A stretch of 25,000 nucleotides of DNA from Prorocentrum cordatum. Lineage: Eukaryota; Sar; Dinophyceae; Prorocentrales; Prorocentraceae. Below are positions 1 to 9,107 of this stretch, in pieces. The stretch covers positions 1-25,000 of the forward strand of contig CAUYUJ010018706.1 in assembly GCA_963575745.1 (NCBI GenBank). Direction: 5' to 3'. Made by a program: the position numbers and the translations under genes. The first letter of the stretch is position 1; each line of letters opens with the position of its first letter. The notes below the pieces were generated by a model that did no database searches, was not told the origin of the DNA, and saw only the letters and a list, made by a program, of their open reading frames with translations.

Positions 1-620
1 TTGAGGGCGTGTCTGGGCTCAGCGGCTCAGGGGCGGACCAGAGGATGCAGGAGAGAGTCGGTGAGGAGGTGGAGGAAGGCCGAGATTTCAGAGGGCAGAG
101 GTGAAGAGAGGAGGAATGTGACGAGGATGATGGGGTGAGGGGCATAGGGCGAGCGGCAAGCGAGGAGGAGGAAGAATCAGGAGCAACATTGCAACGCAGG
201 TTCGGCAGAAAAGCAAAGATGAGGGGTCAGGGATCAGAGTCGCAGCGAGAGATAGGTCCAGATAGGTTAGATAGCAGGTAACATCGTAAATATGTACAAT
301 GTAGACTGAGAGCTATACTATACAGTCTAGATTGCGAGAGAGAGAGAGGTGGGGGCGGTGGAGATGGAGGCATAGATCAGTTAGGCGGGGAGGGAAGAGT
401 GAGGAGGGATATGCAGGAACAGGCGTGAGGGGAGGGAGAGAAGAGTACGGCATAGTAGGGGGTAGGGGGAAGGGAGAAGCGTAGAACACCAATAATGTGA
501 CCATGGTGGTGAAGGAGGAAGAAAACATGATAGGCTCAGTACGAGCAAACATGAGGGCGAGGAGGAGGAGGAGGAGGAGGATGGGGAGATCCCCGTTCCC
601 AGTTCCCAACAAAGAGCATT
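1..620. repeat. Purine-rich low-complexity DNA
   Basis: The + strand is dominated by GAGG, GGAGGA and AGGAGG words, including a run of GGA triplets near 560-580. Both reading directions stay open in places, but the peptides are Leu/Ser/Pro or Gly/Glu/Arg strings of the kind simple sequence gives. No gene is supported here. Similar purine-rich tracts recur at 2340-2610, 17200-17650, 22440-22620 and 24400-24600. Confidence 0.6.
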
Positions 621-1129
621 TTTTCCGGGCGCCGCCATGCCCGCCCTAAGCTGTACCTGAAATATGTTTATCGTTTGGCCTTTAGCTGGAGCTCAATGGC
701 CGTTGGCTTGTAGTTTTGCTCAATGGTCTGCGGCCCCTGGAATCACACGCGTGAAGATCGTGCTTGTTTGAGGGCCAGTGTGCTACTTAAGCTACGTGCG
801 CCAGGCGGCCCACCCTTCATATTTCATTCACGTCCCCGATCCCCGTTTATCCTCGCCTCAATCCCCACCCCGCCTGTCACTGCTCGTCTCTCTGGCTGCC
901 TGTACCCAGGGGGGGGCCGAAGTGAACTTAGCACTTCGTGGTGGCAACTACAGACCTACGATATAATTGTTCCGAAACATCATAACGGCCCGTCCCAACG
1001 CAGCACAGCCTTTCCTCCAAGTTTGTTTGACGTCAGACTTTAGACTCAAGCCCATCAGCGTTGGATTTTCCAGTGTCCAGTGGTTGGCTCTGATACGCGT
1101 ATACTTCCGCTGGTGCTGCGTCGTGCCAG
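621..1129. other. Interval upstream of the methyltransferase exons, no supported gene
   Basis: Short open frames exist, but none has protein-like composition or consistent splice boundaries. The interval ends in a pyrimidine/G mixture followed by AG at 1128-1129, immediately before an ATG. That could be a cis or spliced-leader acceptor for the gene that follows. I see nothing else here. Confidence 0.4.
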
Positions 1130-1247
1130 ATGGAGCCCTCGCCGACTTGGGAGTTCGATTCCTCTCGCTTCGCGGAGTGCACGTCCGGAGCATGCGCGAT
1201 GTACGGTGATATGTCGTTCCAGGCCAATTGTTCCACAATTATTGGGG
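1130..1247 (+). CDS. Candidate first exon of the C5-cytosine methyltransferase-like gene
   Basis: The ATG at 1130 directly follows an AG, as expected if the message is trans-spliced or if this is an internal exon. It opens a stretch of about 39 residues with ordinary protein composition (begins MEPSPTWEFDSSRF, later AMYGDMSFQANCSTIIG). After about 1250 the same frame becomes CTCTCT/GGCCTCTC low complexity, so the exon probably ends near 1247. A GC donor at 1248 (GCGTCT) leaves phase 1, which matches the phase-1 acceptor at 1480 and joins ...TIIG to EADASF.... A GT at 1250 would be out of phase with that acceptor. The region has no recognisable domain. Its assignment to the methyltransferase rests on proximity and phase only. 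Confidence 0.4.
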
Positions 1248-1480
1248 GCGTCTTGAAGCCTCTCTCTCTCTGGGCCTCTCTGGGGTCTCTCGTCTCTCGA
1301 GTCCTCTCGGGTTGTCCTGTGGTGCTCCTGCGCTTTGCGCTTTGCGTCGCCCAGCTGAGGACGTCTTGGGGGCCAGTCGGGGCCACCTTGGTGCGCCATT
1401 GAGGTCCTCTTAGGCCCTAGGCATCTTGTCATGGGTTCGCGTGCTTGCCACGCACCGCGCGCCATGATATCCAACGACAG
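1248..1480 (+). other. Putative GC-AG intron 1
   Basis: The interval begins GCGTCT and ends GACAG. It contains CTCTCT runs and GGCCTCTCGGG-type repeats, and a stop at 1465-1467 in the downstream exon frame. The boundaries were chosen for phase match (phase 1). GC donors are known to be common in dinoflagellates. Confidence 0.4.
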
Positions 1481-2260
1481 AGGCGGACGCCTCGTTTCTT
1501 TCAAACCCAATTGATTCTCCTGACGATCTTCCAGAGCCAGAGCTCCAGGGCGACGGCGACCGCGTCGACGTCATCGGCCACAACGCAGTACCGCCCTCGC
1601 CTGCTGAACCTCATCATCACTTTGGTGTTGAGACTCCAGCAGCAACAACAACTCCGGTGGACCTCGCCAGCGTCGGATGGTGGGCTGATTTCCTTCACGC
1701 CGTGTGCAACGACTACCGCGCCGAGTTGGGGTTGCAGAATCGCCCTCTCGCGATTCATTCGATTTGCTCTGGCACTTGTCCTGAAATTGTTGCGCGCGAG
1801 GCGATGGCCATGAAGTACGAGGTCAAGGCCGCCTCAGATCCAAAAGAAATCTCGTTCAATTACATGCAACATCAACTCGTTGAGGGCTATCGCATGAAAA
1901 AAGCTTGATTCTTTCTTCAACGATTTCCGTTCTATCACGTGGGGAGTTGGAGAGTGTTGGATTCATGGCGACGAGTACAACTCAGCCGATGCGACAGAAG
2001 TGGATTTGGCAGTGATTGGCCTCCCTTGCCAGCCTGTTTCACTTCAAAGGGAGAAGCGGTTCCGCGACGGGTCTGTTACCACGCATTCGAAGTTTATCTT
2101 GCACTCAGACTTCCTGGATTCCTTGAGCGAGAAGCGTCCTAGATGTTGTGTATGTGAACAGGTCCTTGGTTTTGGCCTACCGATCGAGACGGGCAGCTCC
2201 GATTCAGCCTTGAGTCTGCTACTGCAACGTCTCGAACTGCAGGGCCTGTACAGCGCCAGA
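1481..2260 (+). CDS. C5-cytosine DNA methyltransferase-like exon 2 (motifs I, IV, VI), frameshifted
   Basis: This exon encodes the cofactor-binding and catalytic half of a DNA (cytosine-5) methyltransferase-like protein. An acidic, Pro-rich leader (about 1481-1650) is followed by LAIHSICSGTCPEIVAREAM, a divergent AdoMet motif I, then YEVKAASDPKE in the motif II/III position. After that come DLAVIGLPCQPVS, the motif IV loop with the catalytic Cys of PCQ, and VCEQVLGFG, the motif VI position with Gln where most family members have Asn (ENV). Motifs I and IV are in different frames: the first frame stops at 1906-1908, while the other runs from about 1901 to 2269. Reading one base fewer in the A6 run at 1897-1902 joins them without loss. 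This is either a real frameshift, making a pseudogene, or a sequence error. The exon should end before the TAG at 2267. The GT at 2261 is phase 0 and fits the next exon. The family call is firm; the gene's activity is doubtful. Confidence 0.75.
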
Positions 2261-2689
2261 GTTCTCTAGGTGTCCGGCTGCGTTTCTTGGGCGTCGACCG
2301 TGCCAGGTCGGCCATTCAAACATTCCCGCCCCCATCAATGCCCAGCAAAGCAGCGGTTTCAAGCAGGGGGGATCAAACGATCAAACAAGCAAAAGAGGAG
2401 GAGAAGAAGCATATGAGATGATGTGTAAGGAGTATTAAAATAATGTAATGGAGAAAACGGATGCGGACGATAAGGAATAGTGAACGAAAGGGCAGCCACG
2501 ATATTTGAAAATGAGTGGGGGGATATGGCACAAGGCGGCAAAACTGGGGAGATTTATGATTCAGAAGAGGAGAGGACAGGGAGAGGGGCAAAGACGGCGG
2601 TGGAGAAAAGCAAAGATAATAGTTATTAGATTAGTAATGGTTAGTAATTAGTGAACGCTGAATATACACAACAGCATGTTTTTTTGGAG
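2261..2689 (+). other. Putative GT-AG intron 2, purine-rich
   Basis: The donor is AGA|GTTCTC and the acceptor follows a T run (TTTTTTTGGAG|TGG); both are phase 0. The interior is A/G-rich and lacks coding character. The alternative donor GTACAG at 2248 would pair in phase with the AG at 2715, but it would drop the basic segment matching motif VIII. Confidence 0.5.
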
Positions 2690-2792
2690 TGGTATATGAA
2701 CAAAAGATCCGATAGGTACTGGATGTTCCTCGTCCGCCAAGATCTTGGCGGGGAGGCTGTGGTCGATGGAGTCGCCTCTACGTTCAAGGACA
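2690..2792 (+). CDS. Methyltransferase-like exon 3 (motif VIII region)
   Basis: This short exon begins WYMNKRSDRYWMFLV. It lines up with the position and character of motif VIII in C5 methyltransferases, a basic stretch followed by a hydrophobic strand, like the QxRxRxY region of bacterial enzymes. It continues VRQDLGGEAVVDGVASTFKD, a likely helix. The frame stays open beyond, but it turns into Pro/Ser/His-rich sequence without protein character, so the exon probably ends near 2792. A GC donor at 2793 (GCGTTC) leaves phase 1, and a GT at 2795 leaves phase 0. Phase 1 is what the first distal exon at 16104 requires. Placing this exon in the gene is an inference from motif order and phase. Confidence 0.5.
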
Positions 2793-5571
2793 GCGTTCCC
2801 GGCGTTCCCCCATTCGCCCATTCATCCACTTCCCACGACTCCTCATCATTTCCCCGTTGTTCTGCTACACATACGTACCTACGTCACTCCCTATTTCGAT
2901 GCGTTCGGTGCTTGCTGGTTGATACCTTCGCTGACGCAATCCGAACGACGCACCCCCTGCCCGCCCACGCTGTAACCCTGAAGCCAGGAACACGTTGAAT
3001 TTAGACCAACGGAGCCACTGCCAGGGCGGCCAGGGGAGGAGGGGGCGCATGCCGCATTGCCCAGTGCCCAGGGCCTAGCTAGGCCCAGCGCAAAACGAAG
3101 AGTAGCGAGTGATGGGTAGTGAAGTGGCCACGGGCCACAACAATCGGGATAACGCGCGCATTCCGACCACGCACAAAGTGCGTTGTCGGAATGCGACCTG
3201 AGCAAGCTCTCCCAAACAAAACACGTTTGATCATGGCACATGGTTCTTGTAGCATGTAACAGAACAGCTCCATGATAGATAAGTCAGATAAGTGCTTATG
3301 ATAGTGCAGCGGACCCCGTGGGCCCACGCACGCACATGAGTCATGACATACGCCCAGTGTCATCATGCGTAAATGTGACACCATGGACAGTTATCAACAC
3401 GCAAAAAAGGATATTACATATTGGATTTACTTAATTTGATTACAAAGGCTCATCACTCCGATTGCAGATGCAATACCGCGAACAAGTAAAAAGCCAGCAT
3501 GTGTCGTAGCTTAGATAAGCTGTGCTATGCTATGATGCTGCCAGGTCTGCAAGCGTGCAAACAATAATCGCAGATTCCCTGACTTCCCGAAGGTCGAGTG
3601 GCCCAACGGAATGCCATTCTGCCGCTGGTAGTCCCTCTCATTGGTCACAAGGAAACATTGCGGCGTGAGTGGGTTTCCAGGGATGTATGACGCCCAAAAT
3701 ACTGCGGTCTCAAACCTCAAACGCTTCCCGTTCCCCGGCGGGAGCGTTGTGGGCAGTAGACAGTGTGTCAGTAGAGCCGGAGTAGTAGACAGTAGATGTG
3801 ACCCCCATTTATTCCCCATGGGCGCTGCAAGCTTCGACCACGACGAGAGGGGCGGGCGTGGTGGAAGCAAACCAGCGTCGACAAGGTTATTTGTTCTCGC
3901 GCGCGCCAGCTTCCAAGGCAGGCCTGAAGATGCAATGCAACAGTTTGCAAAGCTAAGTTTGTCGGCGCTGGTCTTGGCCTCCTGACCGAAGCACTGGCAA
4001 TCCGAAGGTTGTAACTTTCTGTTCGCTACTGCTGAATAAGCGGCGACGACCACTCTTCTGAGTCTTCTCAGATCCCAGATGCGTACATAGCTGCGCTGAT
4101 CCTATCCGAATCCGTTTGGCACTCGGCTCTGGGACCTTCGCGTTTTGGGCCGTTGCTATCTTGAGCGCCCCGTCCATCGGCGTCGCGCTCGGGCCGCTCG
4201 GGCCACTCTCGGGCATTGGGGGGCCTTCGTTGGGCCCGCGGGCCTCGGGGCCCGTGCGCCTCGAGGTTGCAGTCGCTTCGGGCTCTCCTTGCGGCGCCTC
4301 CTCAGGGTTCTACATTGAGGCCCTAGACTCTGAGACTCTAAACGATATTATGAATCATGTGCCTGGACGCGCGAGGCATCCGCCCCCGCCCACTTGCGCG
4401 CCCAGCTTTCTGGGGCACTTTCGCGCCAGTTCTTGGGCGGCCCATCTTCGGGCGCCCCCCCCCCCCCGGGGGGAAAGGGGGCGCCTTGGGCTCTGGCTCT
4501 GGGCCGTGGGCCCTCTGACCCTCGAGGCTGCCTCGGCGTGGGGCCTCTCCGTTGGGCGTCGCGCTCGGGCTCCACCTTGAGACCAGAAGGCTGCAATGAT
4601 TCCTTGGCCCCTTGGCTCGCGATGGCTCTGGGGCGGGCGCCCGCTCGAGCCTGTTGCGCGCAGCGCCGCGGGCGTCTACATTCCACGCGCGCGATGGCCA
4701 GCGGGGCGGGGGGGGGGGGTGCAAGCTTGGTCGCGCGAAAACCACGCGTCGTCGAAGTTCGCGGGGGTCTCCGCGCGCCCGCGCGCGCGTAGTCGCGTTG
4801 GCAGCGGGCCTCGGCTGGTCGCAGGGCCCCGCGAAAGCAGACTGTCACTGGGCTGGCAGCGACGAGCAATGCGAACGCGATCGGACAGGGGCGCCAGCCA
4901 AGAAAGACAGCAGCAAACACGCGCGGATACCACTGGCTGAAGAACCAGCGACGCCAACCGCTGACTTGAAATTCCGCCGCCGATGTCTCAATCAACTGGC
5001 GGACCACAACTCGCCGCCGACGCCGGCGGTTGCCTCTGCACCGCGCGCCGCGTGCTTGCGCGGTTTCGCCAGCGCGCGCCGCGCGGCGGCAAGTGTAGAG
5101 CGCGGGGAGGGGGGGGGGCATTGGGGCCGTGAGGTCATCCTTGAGGCTTTTGCTCGAGGCGCAGCGCCGCGCGCGAGGATGAGGACGGCGCGCGGCGCCC
5201 TGCGGCGCGGCAGTGCAGGGCAGCGCAGGCGCCAGCAAGAACAGCAGAACAGCGCGCAAACGCGCTAGCGCGCTAGCGCCCCCCCCCAGTTCCGTCTGCC
5301 TCCACACCACCCTCATGCGGACGTGGTCGCCCGCGGAAAATGCCGCGCCAATCGGCGCGCGAAAGGTTGCAGCCCGCGGGCGTCGGGGCCATTGCGCGCT
5401 GCAGATGCGCCAGGAGCAAGGATGCAAGGGCGCGCGTTCACCTGGGCGCCTCCGCCGCATGTCCGCAGTTGCTTGCGCGCTCCACGCGCCCACGCCTCGC
5501 GAAATATGGCGTAGCGCGTTCGTTCCGCGCGCCCGTGGCATTTCCGGCATCATCGAAGTTCGATTGTTGCC
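2793..5571. other. Non-coding interval, GC-rich towards its end
   Basis: I see no convincing gene in 2793-5571. The 3.0-4.1 kb part has ordinary composition with short open frames on both strands but no motif. From 4.1 to 5.5 kb it becomes very GC-rich, with C and G homopolymers (4457-4470, 4709-4718, 5108-5118) and an 18-base perfect palindrome at 5262-5279. Few stop codons occur there, so long Arg/Ala/Pro-rich frames open on both strands. If the methyltransferase is one gene, this is the start of its giant intron. Confidence 0.5.
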
Positions 5572-5805
5572 ATGGCTGCCAAGGGGGAGGGGTTTTCCCC
5601 AGAGGTCTTGGATAACGTTGCGAAAGCCAGGGTTGTTCAGGCCGCAGGCCCTGCGAGTTCGATGGCCTGCATTGGCCTTAGTGTGGCGTGCTGCTTGCTG
5701 GACCGCCTTTCTTGGGATATGAGCGCATGTGCATATGCGACAGCATCGCAAAAATATATCATGGTAGCCGTTGTGCTCATGTACACCGACAAAGATTGGC
5801 ATTGA
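5572..5805 (+). CDS. Small open frame or possible first exon, uncertain
   Basis: The ATG at 5572 sits in a favourable context (GCCATGG) and starts a protein-like stretch, MAAKGEGFSPEVLDNVAKAR. This becomes hydrophobic and less convincing after about residue 30, and the frame ends at 5805 after 77 residues. It could be the first exon of an unresolved gene or a chance frame. The flanks are GC-rich intergenic-type DNA on the left and TA/CA microsatellite on the right. No family is recognised. Confidence 0.25.
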   Translation: MAAKGEGFSPEVLDNVAKARVVQAAGPASSMACIGLSVACCLLDRLSWDMSACAYATASQKYIMVAVVLMYTDKDWH

Positions 5806-5882
5806 ATGAGGGAGGTACCGACCATACGTATACACGAACATGGAAGCTCATGTGGGGGAGAGGGAATGATGCGGCTTGGCGT

Positions 5883-5966
5883 GTATGCATATATATATAT
5901 ACACACCTGTACAAGGCGGTGCGTTTATATTCGCATATATGCACATGTACATCGACATATAGAGAA
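5883..5966. repeat. TA/CA-rich microsatellite cluster
   Basis: The sequence contains ATATATATATAT followed by ACACAC, then GCATATATGCACATG and related alternating words. It is simple-sequence DNA that can form small hairpins. Confidence 0.6.
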
Positions 5967-6200
5967 ATCGATGATGATGTGTGAGAGGGAGGCGTGCGCA
6001 CACGAATTATATACATATACATAAATGCAGTTTAAGAAGTTGAACGGTGATGAAGCACACTACCGAGTTGGCCAACAACTGATAATATGATGATACTCAG
6101 TGAACTTTGAGACTGTTGCACAGGTGTGCACGCGGGCGGCCTGCATAATTACCCATGGGCCGACGACGACTACTCCGTGGCCCAGTTACGGGCTTAAGTG

Positions 6201-6224
6201 CATTTTTGTTGTTTTGCCGTGCAG
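6201..6224 (+). promoter_or_regulatory. Splice acceptor (cis or spliced-leader type) before the 6228 gene
   Basis: A T-rich tract with TTTTTGTTGTTTTGCC ends in GTGCAG at 6219-6224, three bases before the ATG at 6228. This is the strongest polypyrimidine-AG acceptor in the window. With no upstream exon visible, it could be the trans-splicing site that adds the spliced leader. Confidence 0.5.
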
Positions 6225-6227
6225 GAA

Positions 6228-7031
6228 ATGGAACCCGCTGCCAGCGACACCTCCCAGATCGAGATTCGTACCAGCGTGGAGACATGCACGCGAGATCCTA
6301 AGCCTTACGCGCGACTCATTCTTACAGACTTAGAACAGCAGCCACAACCGAGCGGAGACGACGAAGATGCAATCCGATTGTATGAAGATACGTGCAGGCA
6401 CACGAAAATACCATGCGATGGCGGCGCGCCAGGCCCGTTCTTTGGAGTCGGCGGATTTGCCATTGTCGGTTCGAGGTTTACGCCATTCGCGCAGCTACGA
6501 GAAGGCATCAACTACTCCCTAGTATTTTGGGGGAGCCCCCACTGGGGGGAGCACGCTCACGAGAGTTCAAGCAAACATTGTAGGTCGTCAGGTGACTTCA
6601 AGAGCAATAGTTTCGAGTCTTTGTCATGGGGTGCGCCGACGGCAATGATAGCAATGACATACACCAACGACTACAAGGTCGAATATTGGAGTCCGACATA
6701 CAGGAAGGAGAAGTCTCAGCCAGAACTCCGAGAACCGCGACAGTTAATAGTTGCCCCATGCTACAACCGTGGCTACGTACCGTTGTCGTCAAGCACCAAG
6801 TGCCATGAGATGACACGTGACCATCTCAATGTGGCGCTGTTGGTCCCAGGCCGGTATCGAACTCTCGTAGCCCACAGACCCGACAACGTGACCATCGACC
6901 TAGGAGTTACTCTCTTTCGCACTTTACAAGCGATCCAAGGCACTACGAACCAATACGCAATCGAGCTGGGAGGCCAAAGCTTTTCATTAGGATTCGAGTT
7001 GCACCTTGGAAAAATGGAGCTCGACCAATGA
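6228..7031 (+). CDS. Uncharacterised 267-residue protein
   Basis: One uninterrupted frame runs from the ATG at 6228 to TGA at 7029-7031. The start was chosen because a strong acceptor ends three bases earlier; the frame extends to 6198 only through the acceptor's own pyrimidine tract. The protein has an acidic N-terminal third (LEQQPQPSGDDEDAIRLYED), then alternating hydrophobic/polar stretches suggesting a beta-rich fold, such as FFGVGGFAIVGSRF, TAMIAMTYTND, RQLIVAPCYNRGYVP, HLNVALLVPGRYRTLV and a C-terminal QSFSLGFELHLGKMELDQ. I see no signal peptide, membrane segment or catalytic motif. Third codon positions look less GC-biased than in the 17-22 kb genes, hinting at a different history. 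I do not recognise the family. A jelly-roll or other beta-sandwich protein, possibly virus-derived, is speculation. If the methyltransferase is one gene, this gene is nested in its intron. Confidence 0.6.
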   Translation: MEPAASDTSQIEIRTSVETCTRDPKPYARLILTDLEQQPQPSGDDEDAIRLYEDTCRHTKIPCDGGAPGPFFGVGGFAIVGSRFTPFAQLREGINYSLVFWGSPHWGEHAHESSSKHCRSSGDFKSNSFESLSWGAPTAMIAMTYTNDYKVEYWSPTYRKEKSQPELREPRQLIVAPCYNRGYVPLSSSTKCHEMTRDHLNVALLVPGRYRTLVAHRPDNVTIDLGVTLFRTLQAIQGTTNQYAIELGGQSFSLGFELHLGKMELDQ

Positions 7032-7290
7032 GAGTATGACAGTTGATGTATCAGGACGTTGCCCAACACCTATAATTCAACACTTGATATCAGGACGTTG
7101 CTTATGTGGAACTGAAGTTGATCAACACTTACGGAGATCAACATATTGAACTATCAGTTGAAGTTGTGATGGAATTGAAGTTGATTCCGTTCTTACTTAT
7201 GGGAATGGAGTTCGTCTGTATTTACTTGAATGTGTTCAACACTCGCATATATGTAAGATTCAAATCGCAGTTCAGGTTCAACAGATATGT
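7032..7290. repeat. AT-richer 3' flank with short direct repeats
   Basis: TATCAGGACGTTGC occurs at 7049-7062 and 7088-7101 (39-base period). GGAACTGAAGTTGAT at 7108-7122 recurs with one mismatch at 7171-7185. Variants of TTCAACACT also recur. The stretch is noticeably less GC-rich than the DNA after 7300. It may be 3' untranslated sequence of the preceding gene. Confidence 0.5.
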
Positions 7291-7450
7291 TGGCCAGTGG
7301 GCCGCCTCTCAATTTGCCGTCAGGTTTCAGCGCGCAGGCGCTCGAAAGGACACAGCGCCCTTTCAATGCGGATCGGCCCCCCGGCCGCACTTGCAGGCGA
7401 GTTCAGCTGTTGCGTCGGATATTCGGGTCAAAACGCGCCCGTGATTTGTT

Positions 7451-7675
7451 TCGTCGTCGTCGCCGTCGTCGTCGACGTCGTCGTCGCGGAGGGCCCTGGG
7501 GCCGATCCTTGGGGAGATCGCGCCTAGGCGAGGCGCAACTGCTGGAAGACGCCCCGCGGCGAGACAACCTCCAGGAACCAGCGGGACCCCTCCTCCCTCC
7601 CCCCCCCTTCCTCCCCCCCTGCTTCCCTCCTCCTCCCTCCTCCCCCTCCTCCTCCTCCTCCGCCTCCTGCTCTCC
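7451..7675. repeat. GTC-triplet and CCT-rich simple sequence
   Basis: A GTC/CGT triplet tract (7451-7488) is followed, after a short GC-rich spacer, by pyrimidine-rich CCTCCC/CCCCTCCT DNA (about 7581-7675). The Arg-rich and Ser/Pro-rich frames over it are products of the repeats. Confidence 0.6.
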
Positions 7676-7678
7676 GCT

Positions 7679-7696
7679 GTAGCCATTTTGGCTCAA
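7679..7696 (+). other. Relic of the dinoflagellate spliced leader
   Basis: GTAGCCATTTTGGCTCAA is an 18-base exact match to the core of the conserved 22-nt dinoflagellate spliced leader, as I remember that sequence. The flanks differ: CT precedes the match where the leader has CC, and ACGG follows where the leader ends in G. No donor GT follows directly, so this does not look like a functional SL RNA gene. Known genomic relics of this kind come from reverse-transcribed, trans-spliced mRNAs that re-entered the genome. The DNA just downstream shows no clear coding frame. Confidence 0.7.
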
Positions 7697-7815
7697 ACGG
7701 TTGTTGTACGCGCATAACGCGGAGAATCATTCGCGCAAGAATTTTCAAAACCCCGAAACATCAGAGACCATTTCCGAAAAAAAGCCAGCCGTTTTTTATT
7801 TAAAAAATTTGGTTT

Positions 7816-8002
7816 GGATTCCCGAAAACGGAACCCGAGTTAGCCCTGGCCCGAGTTGCCCTTGATGATGTGGGGTTCTGGACGCCCGAACTATCCAGGG
7901 CAACTCGGGCCCGGGGTAAGTCGGGCTCGGATTCCCGAGAAAAAAAAAACGAACCCGAGGTAGCCCTGGCCCGAGTTACCCCTGATGATTCGGGGCTCTG
8001 AC
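7816..8002. repeat. Imperfect direct repeat with embedded inverted repeat
   Basis: Two copies of about 67-74 bases (7816-7882 and 7929-8002) each contain GATTCCCGA, an A-rich stretch, GAACCCGAG, TAGCCCTGGCCCGAGTT and TGATGAT. The TAGCCCTGGC words are 120 bases apart, and the second copy has a longer A run. Between the copies, AGGGCAACTCGGGCC (7897-7911) is the exact reverse complement of GGCCCGAGTTGCCCT (7848-7862), giving a 15-bp stem with a 34-base loop. Confidence 0.75.
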
Positions 8003-8144
8003 CAGCTGCCCTGGGAATTCCAGGCCACGAGCTGCCAAACGCGCGCGCCGTTCCATTGTTGTCGTTGGCGACGGCGCAGTGCGCGACAGCTCGATGATAC
8101 ACTTAACAGGCAGCAGAACGACAACCGATAATCGATAATCAGAA

Positions 8145-8391
8145 GGTTGAGTCGTGGAGGGCATGGGGCGCGACGGCGACGGCGGCGGGAACGGCGGCGC
8201 GGCGCGGGGATAGGGAGAGGGGTGAAAGACGTCGGCGCGCGAGCGGGGGCGGGGGGGGAAGCGGGCAGACGGGCGCAGAGGCGATGGGCCCGGGAGCAAG
8301 ACAAGGCGCGCATGGAGGACGCGAGCAGTGCCCGGGAGATCGATCGGAAGAGCGGGGCGGATCAGGATTGCCCGGGAGACCGAGCAACGCG
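8145..8391. repeat. G-rich low-complexity DNA with GCCCGGGAGA words
   Basis: The + strand is rich in GGCGGCG, GGGG and GCGCG, and the open frames over it are Arg/Gly/Ala-rich. CCCGGGAGA recurs near 8331, 8370 and 8504, with variants at 8523 and 8577. No gene is supported. Confidence 0.5.
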
Positions 8392-8495
8392 GGGGCATTT
8401 TTGGAGCATTTTAGGAGCATTGAGAGGGCCATTTTTGGAGCATTTTTGAAGCAGTTTTCCCAAATCGCATTTTTTGAGCATTTTTAGAGCATCCA
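8392..8495. repeat. GGAGCATTTTT-type short tandem array
   Basis: At least seven variants of (G)GAGCATTTTT(GG/AG) occur in about 100 bases: GGGGCATTTTTGGAGCATTTTAGGAGCATT, then further copies with TTTTTGAAGCAG, CGCATTTTTTGAGC and ATTTTTAGAGCATCC. The same words occur in the palindrome at 23527-24080, pointing to one repeat family. Confidence 0.65.
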
Positions 8496-9107
8496 AGATT
8501 CTACCCGGGAGACTAAAAATTCTACCCGGGGGGCCGAGCATTGGAGCGCACCCCTGAGAGCACCCCCCAGAGGTTGCCCGGGCCCCCCCCCCTTTCTCCC
8601 TCGCTCCTGAAAGATCAAAGCGCTTCAGATATTGGAAAGCACCCCCCCTCCGCGCGCGCCGCCACTTCGGCGCTTCGGCCGTTCGGATGTTTGTCTGCAA
8701 AGTTCTCACCGCGGAAAAAAAAAAAAACAACGATGCCGCTGCGCCCCAGCCACGAATGACTTTTTCTGCACAAAGCCCCCCCCCCCCCCCCCCCCCCCCC
8801 CCCCGACCCGCGGACCCCGCCCTCGGCGCAGCTCGTCGCCTCCATCCTCTGGGGGCGCGCGCGCGCAAGACGCGCGCGCAGACTTAATTGCAGGACAGTT
8901 CCACAACCGACCCGCGCCGCTTTTGCTCCGCAGCGCGTCGCGCAGCCCTGCGCCGCCCCGCCCCGCCCCGCCCTGCCGCCCAGACCGCGTCGCCCCCCAC
9001 TCGCCAGACGCGTCTCGCTCTCCGCTTTGTTTTTGCCCCCTTGCCGCCCCCGCCGCACCCGCTGCCCCTTTGCCCCCGTCGCCTTTCTCGTCCGCGCCAT
9101 TTAGTTT
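8496..9107. repeat. C-rich low-complexity DNA with a 29-base poly-C run
   Basis: ATTCTACCCGGG occurs twice, about 20 bases apart, near 8500 and 8520. After 8575 the + strand is strongly C-rich and includes an unbroken C run at 8776-8804. The other strand could form a G-quadruplex. All open frames are Pro/Arg/Ala strings. Confidence 0.6.

Noticed and set aside
3511-4053. 180-codon open frame on the minus strand
   Set aside because: No domain is recognisable, splice sites or start support are lacking, and a + frame is open over the same DNA. It is possible but unsupported.
4348-5841. 497-codon open frame on the minus strand
   Set aside because: It lies over GC-rich DNA where stops are rare, the product is Arg/Ala/Pro-rich without domains, and other frames are open over the same DNA.
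7363-7748. Arg-rich and Glu/Gly-rich open frames around 7.5 kb
   Set aside because: They are translations of GTC triplets and CCT-rich repeats.
7679-7800. Functional spliced-leader RNA gene
   Set aside because: The leader match is truncated at both ends and is not followed by a donor GT or an obvious Sm-type site.
8392-8495. CRISPR-like array
   Set aside because: Units are degenerate and irregularly spaced with no unique spacers of constant length, and the DNA is eukaryotic.
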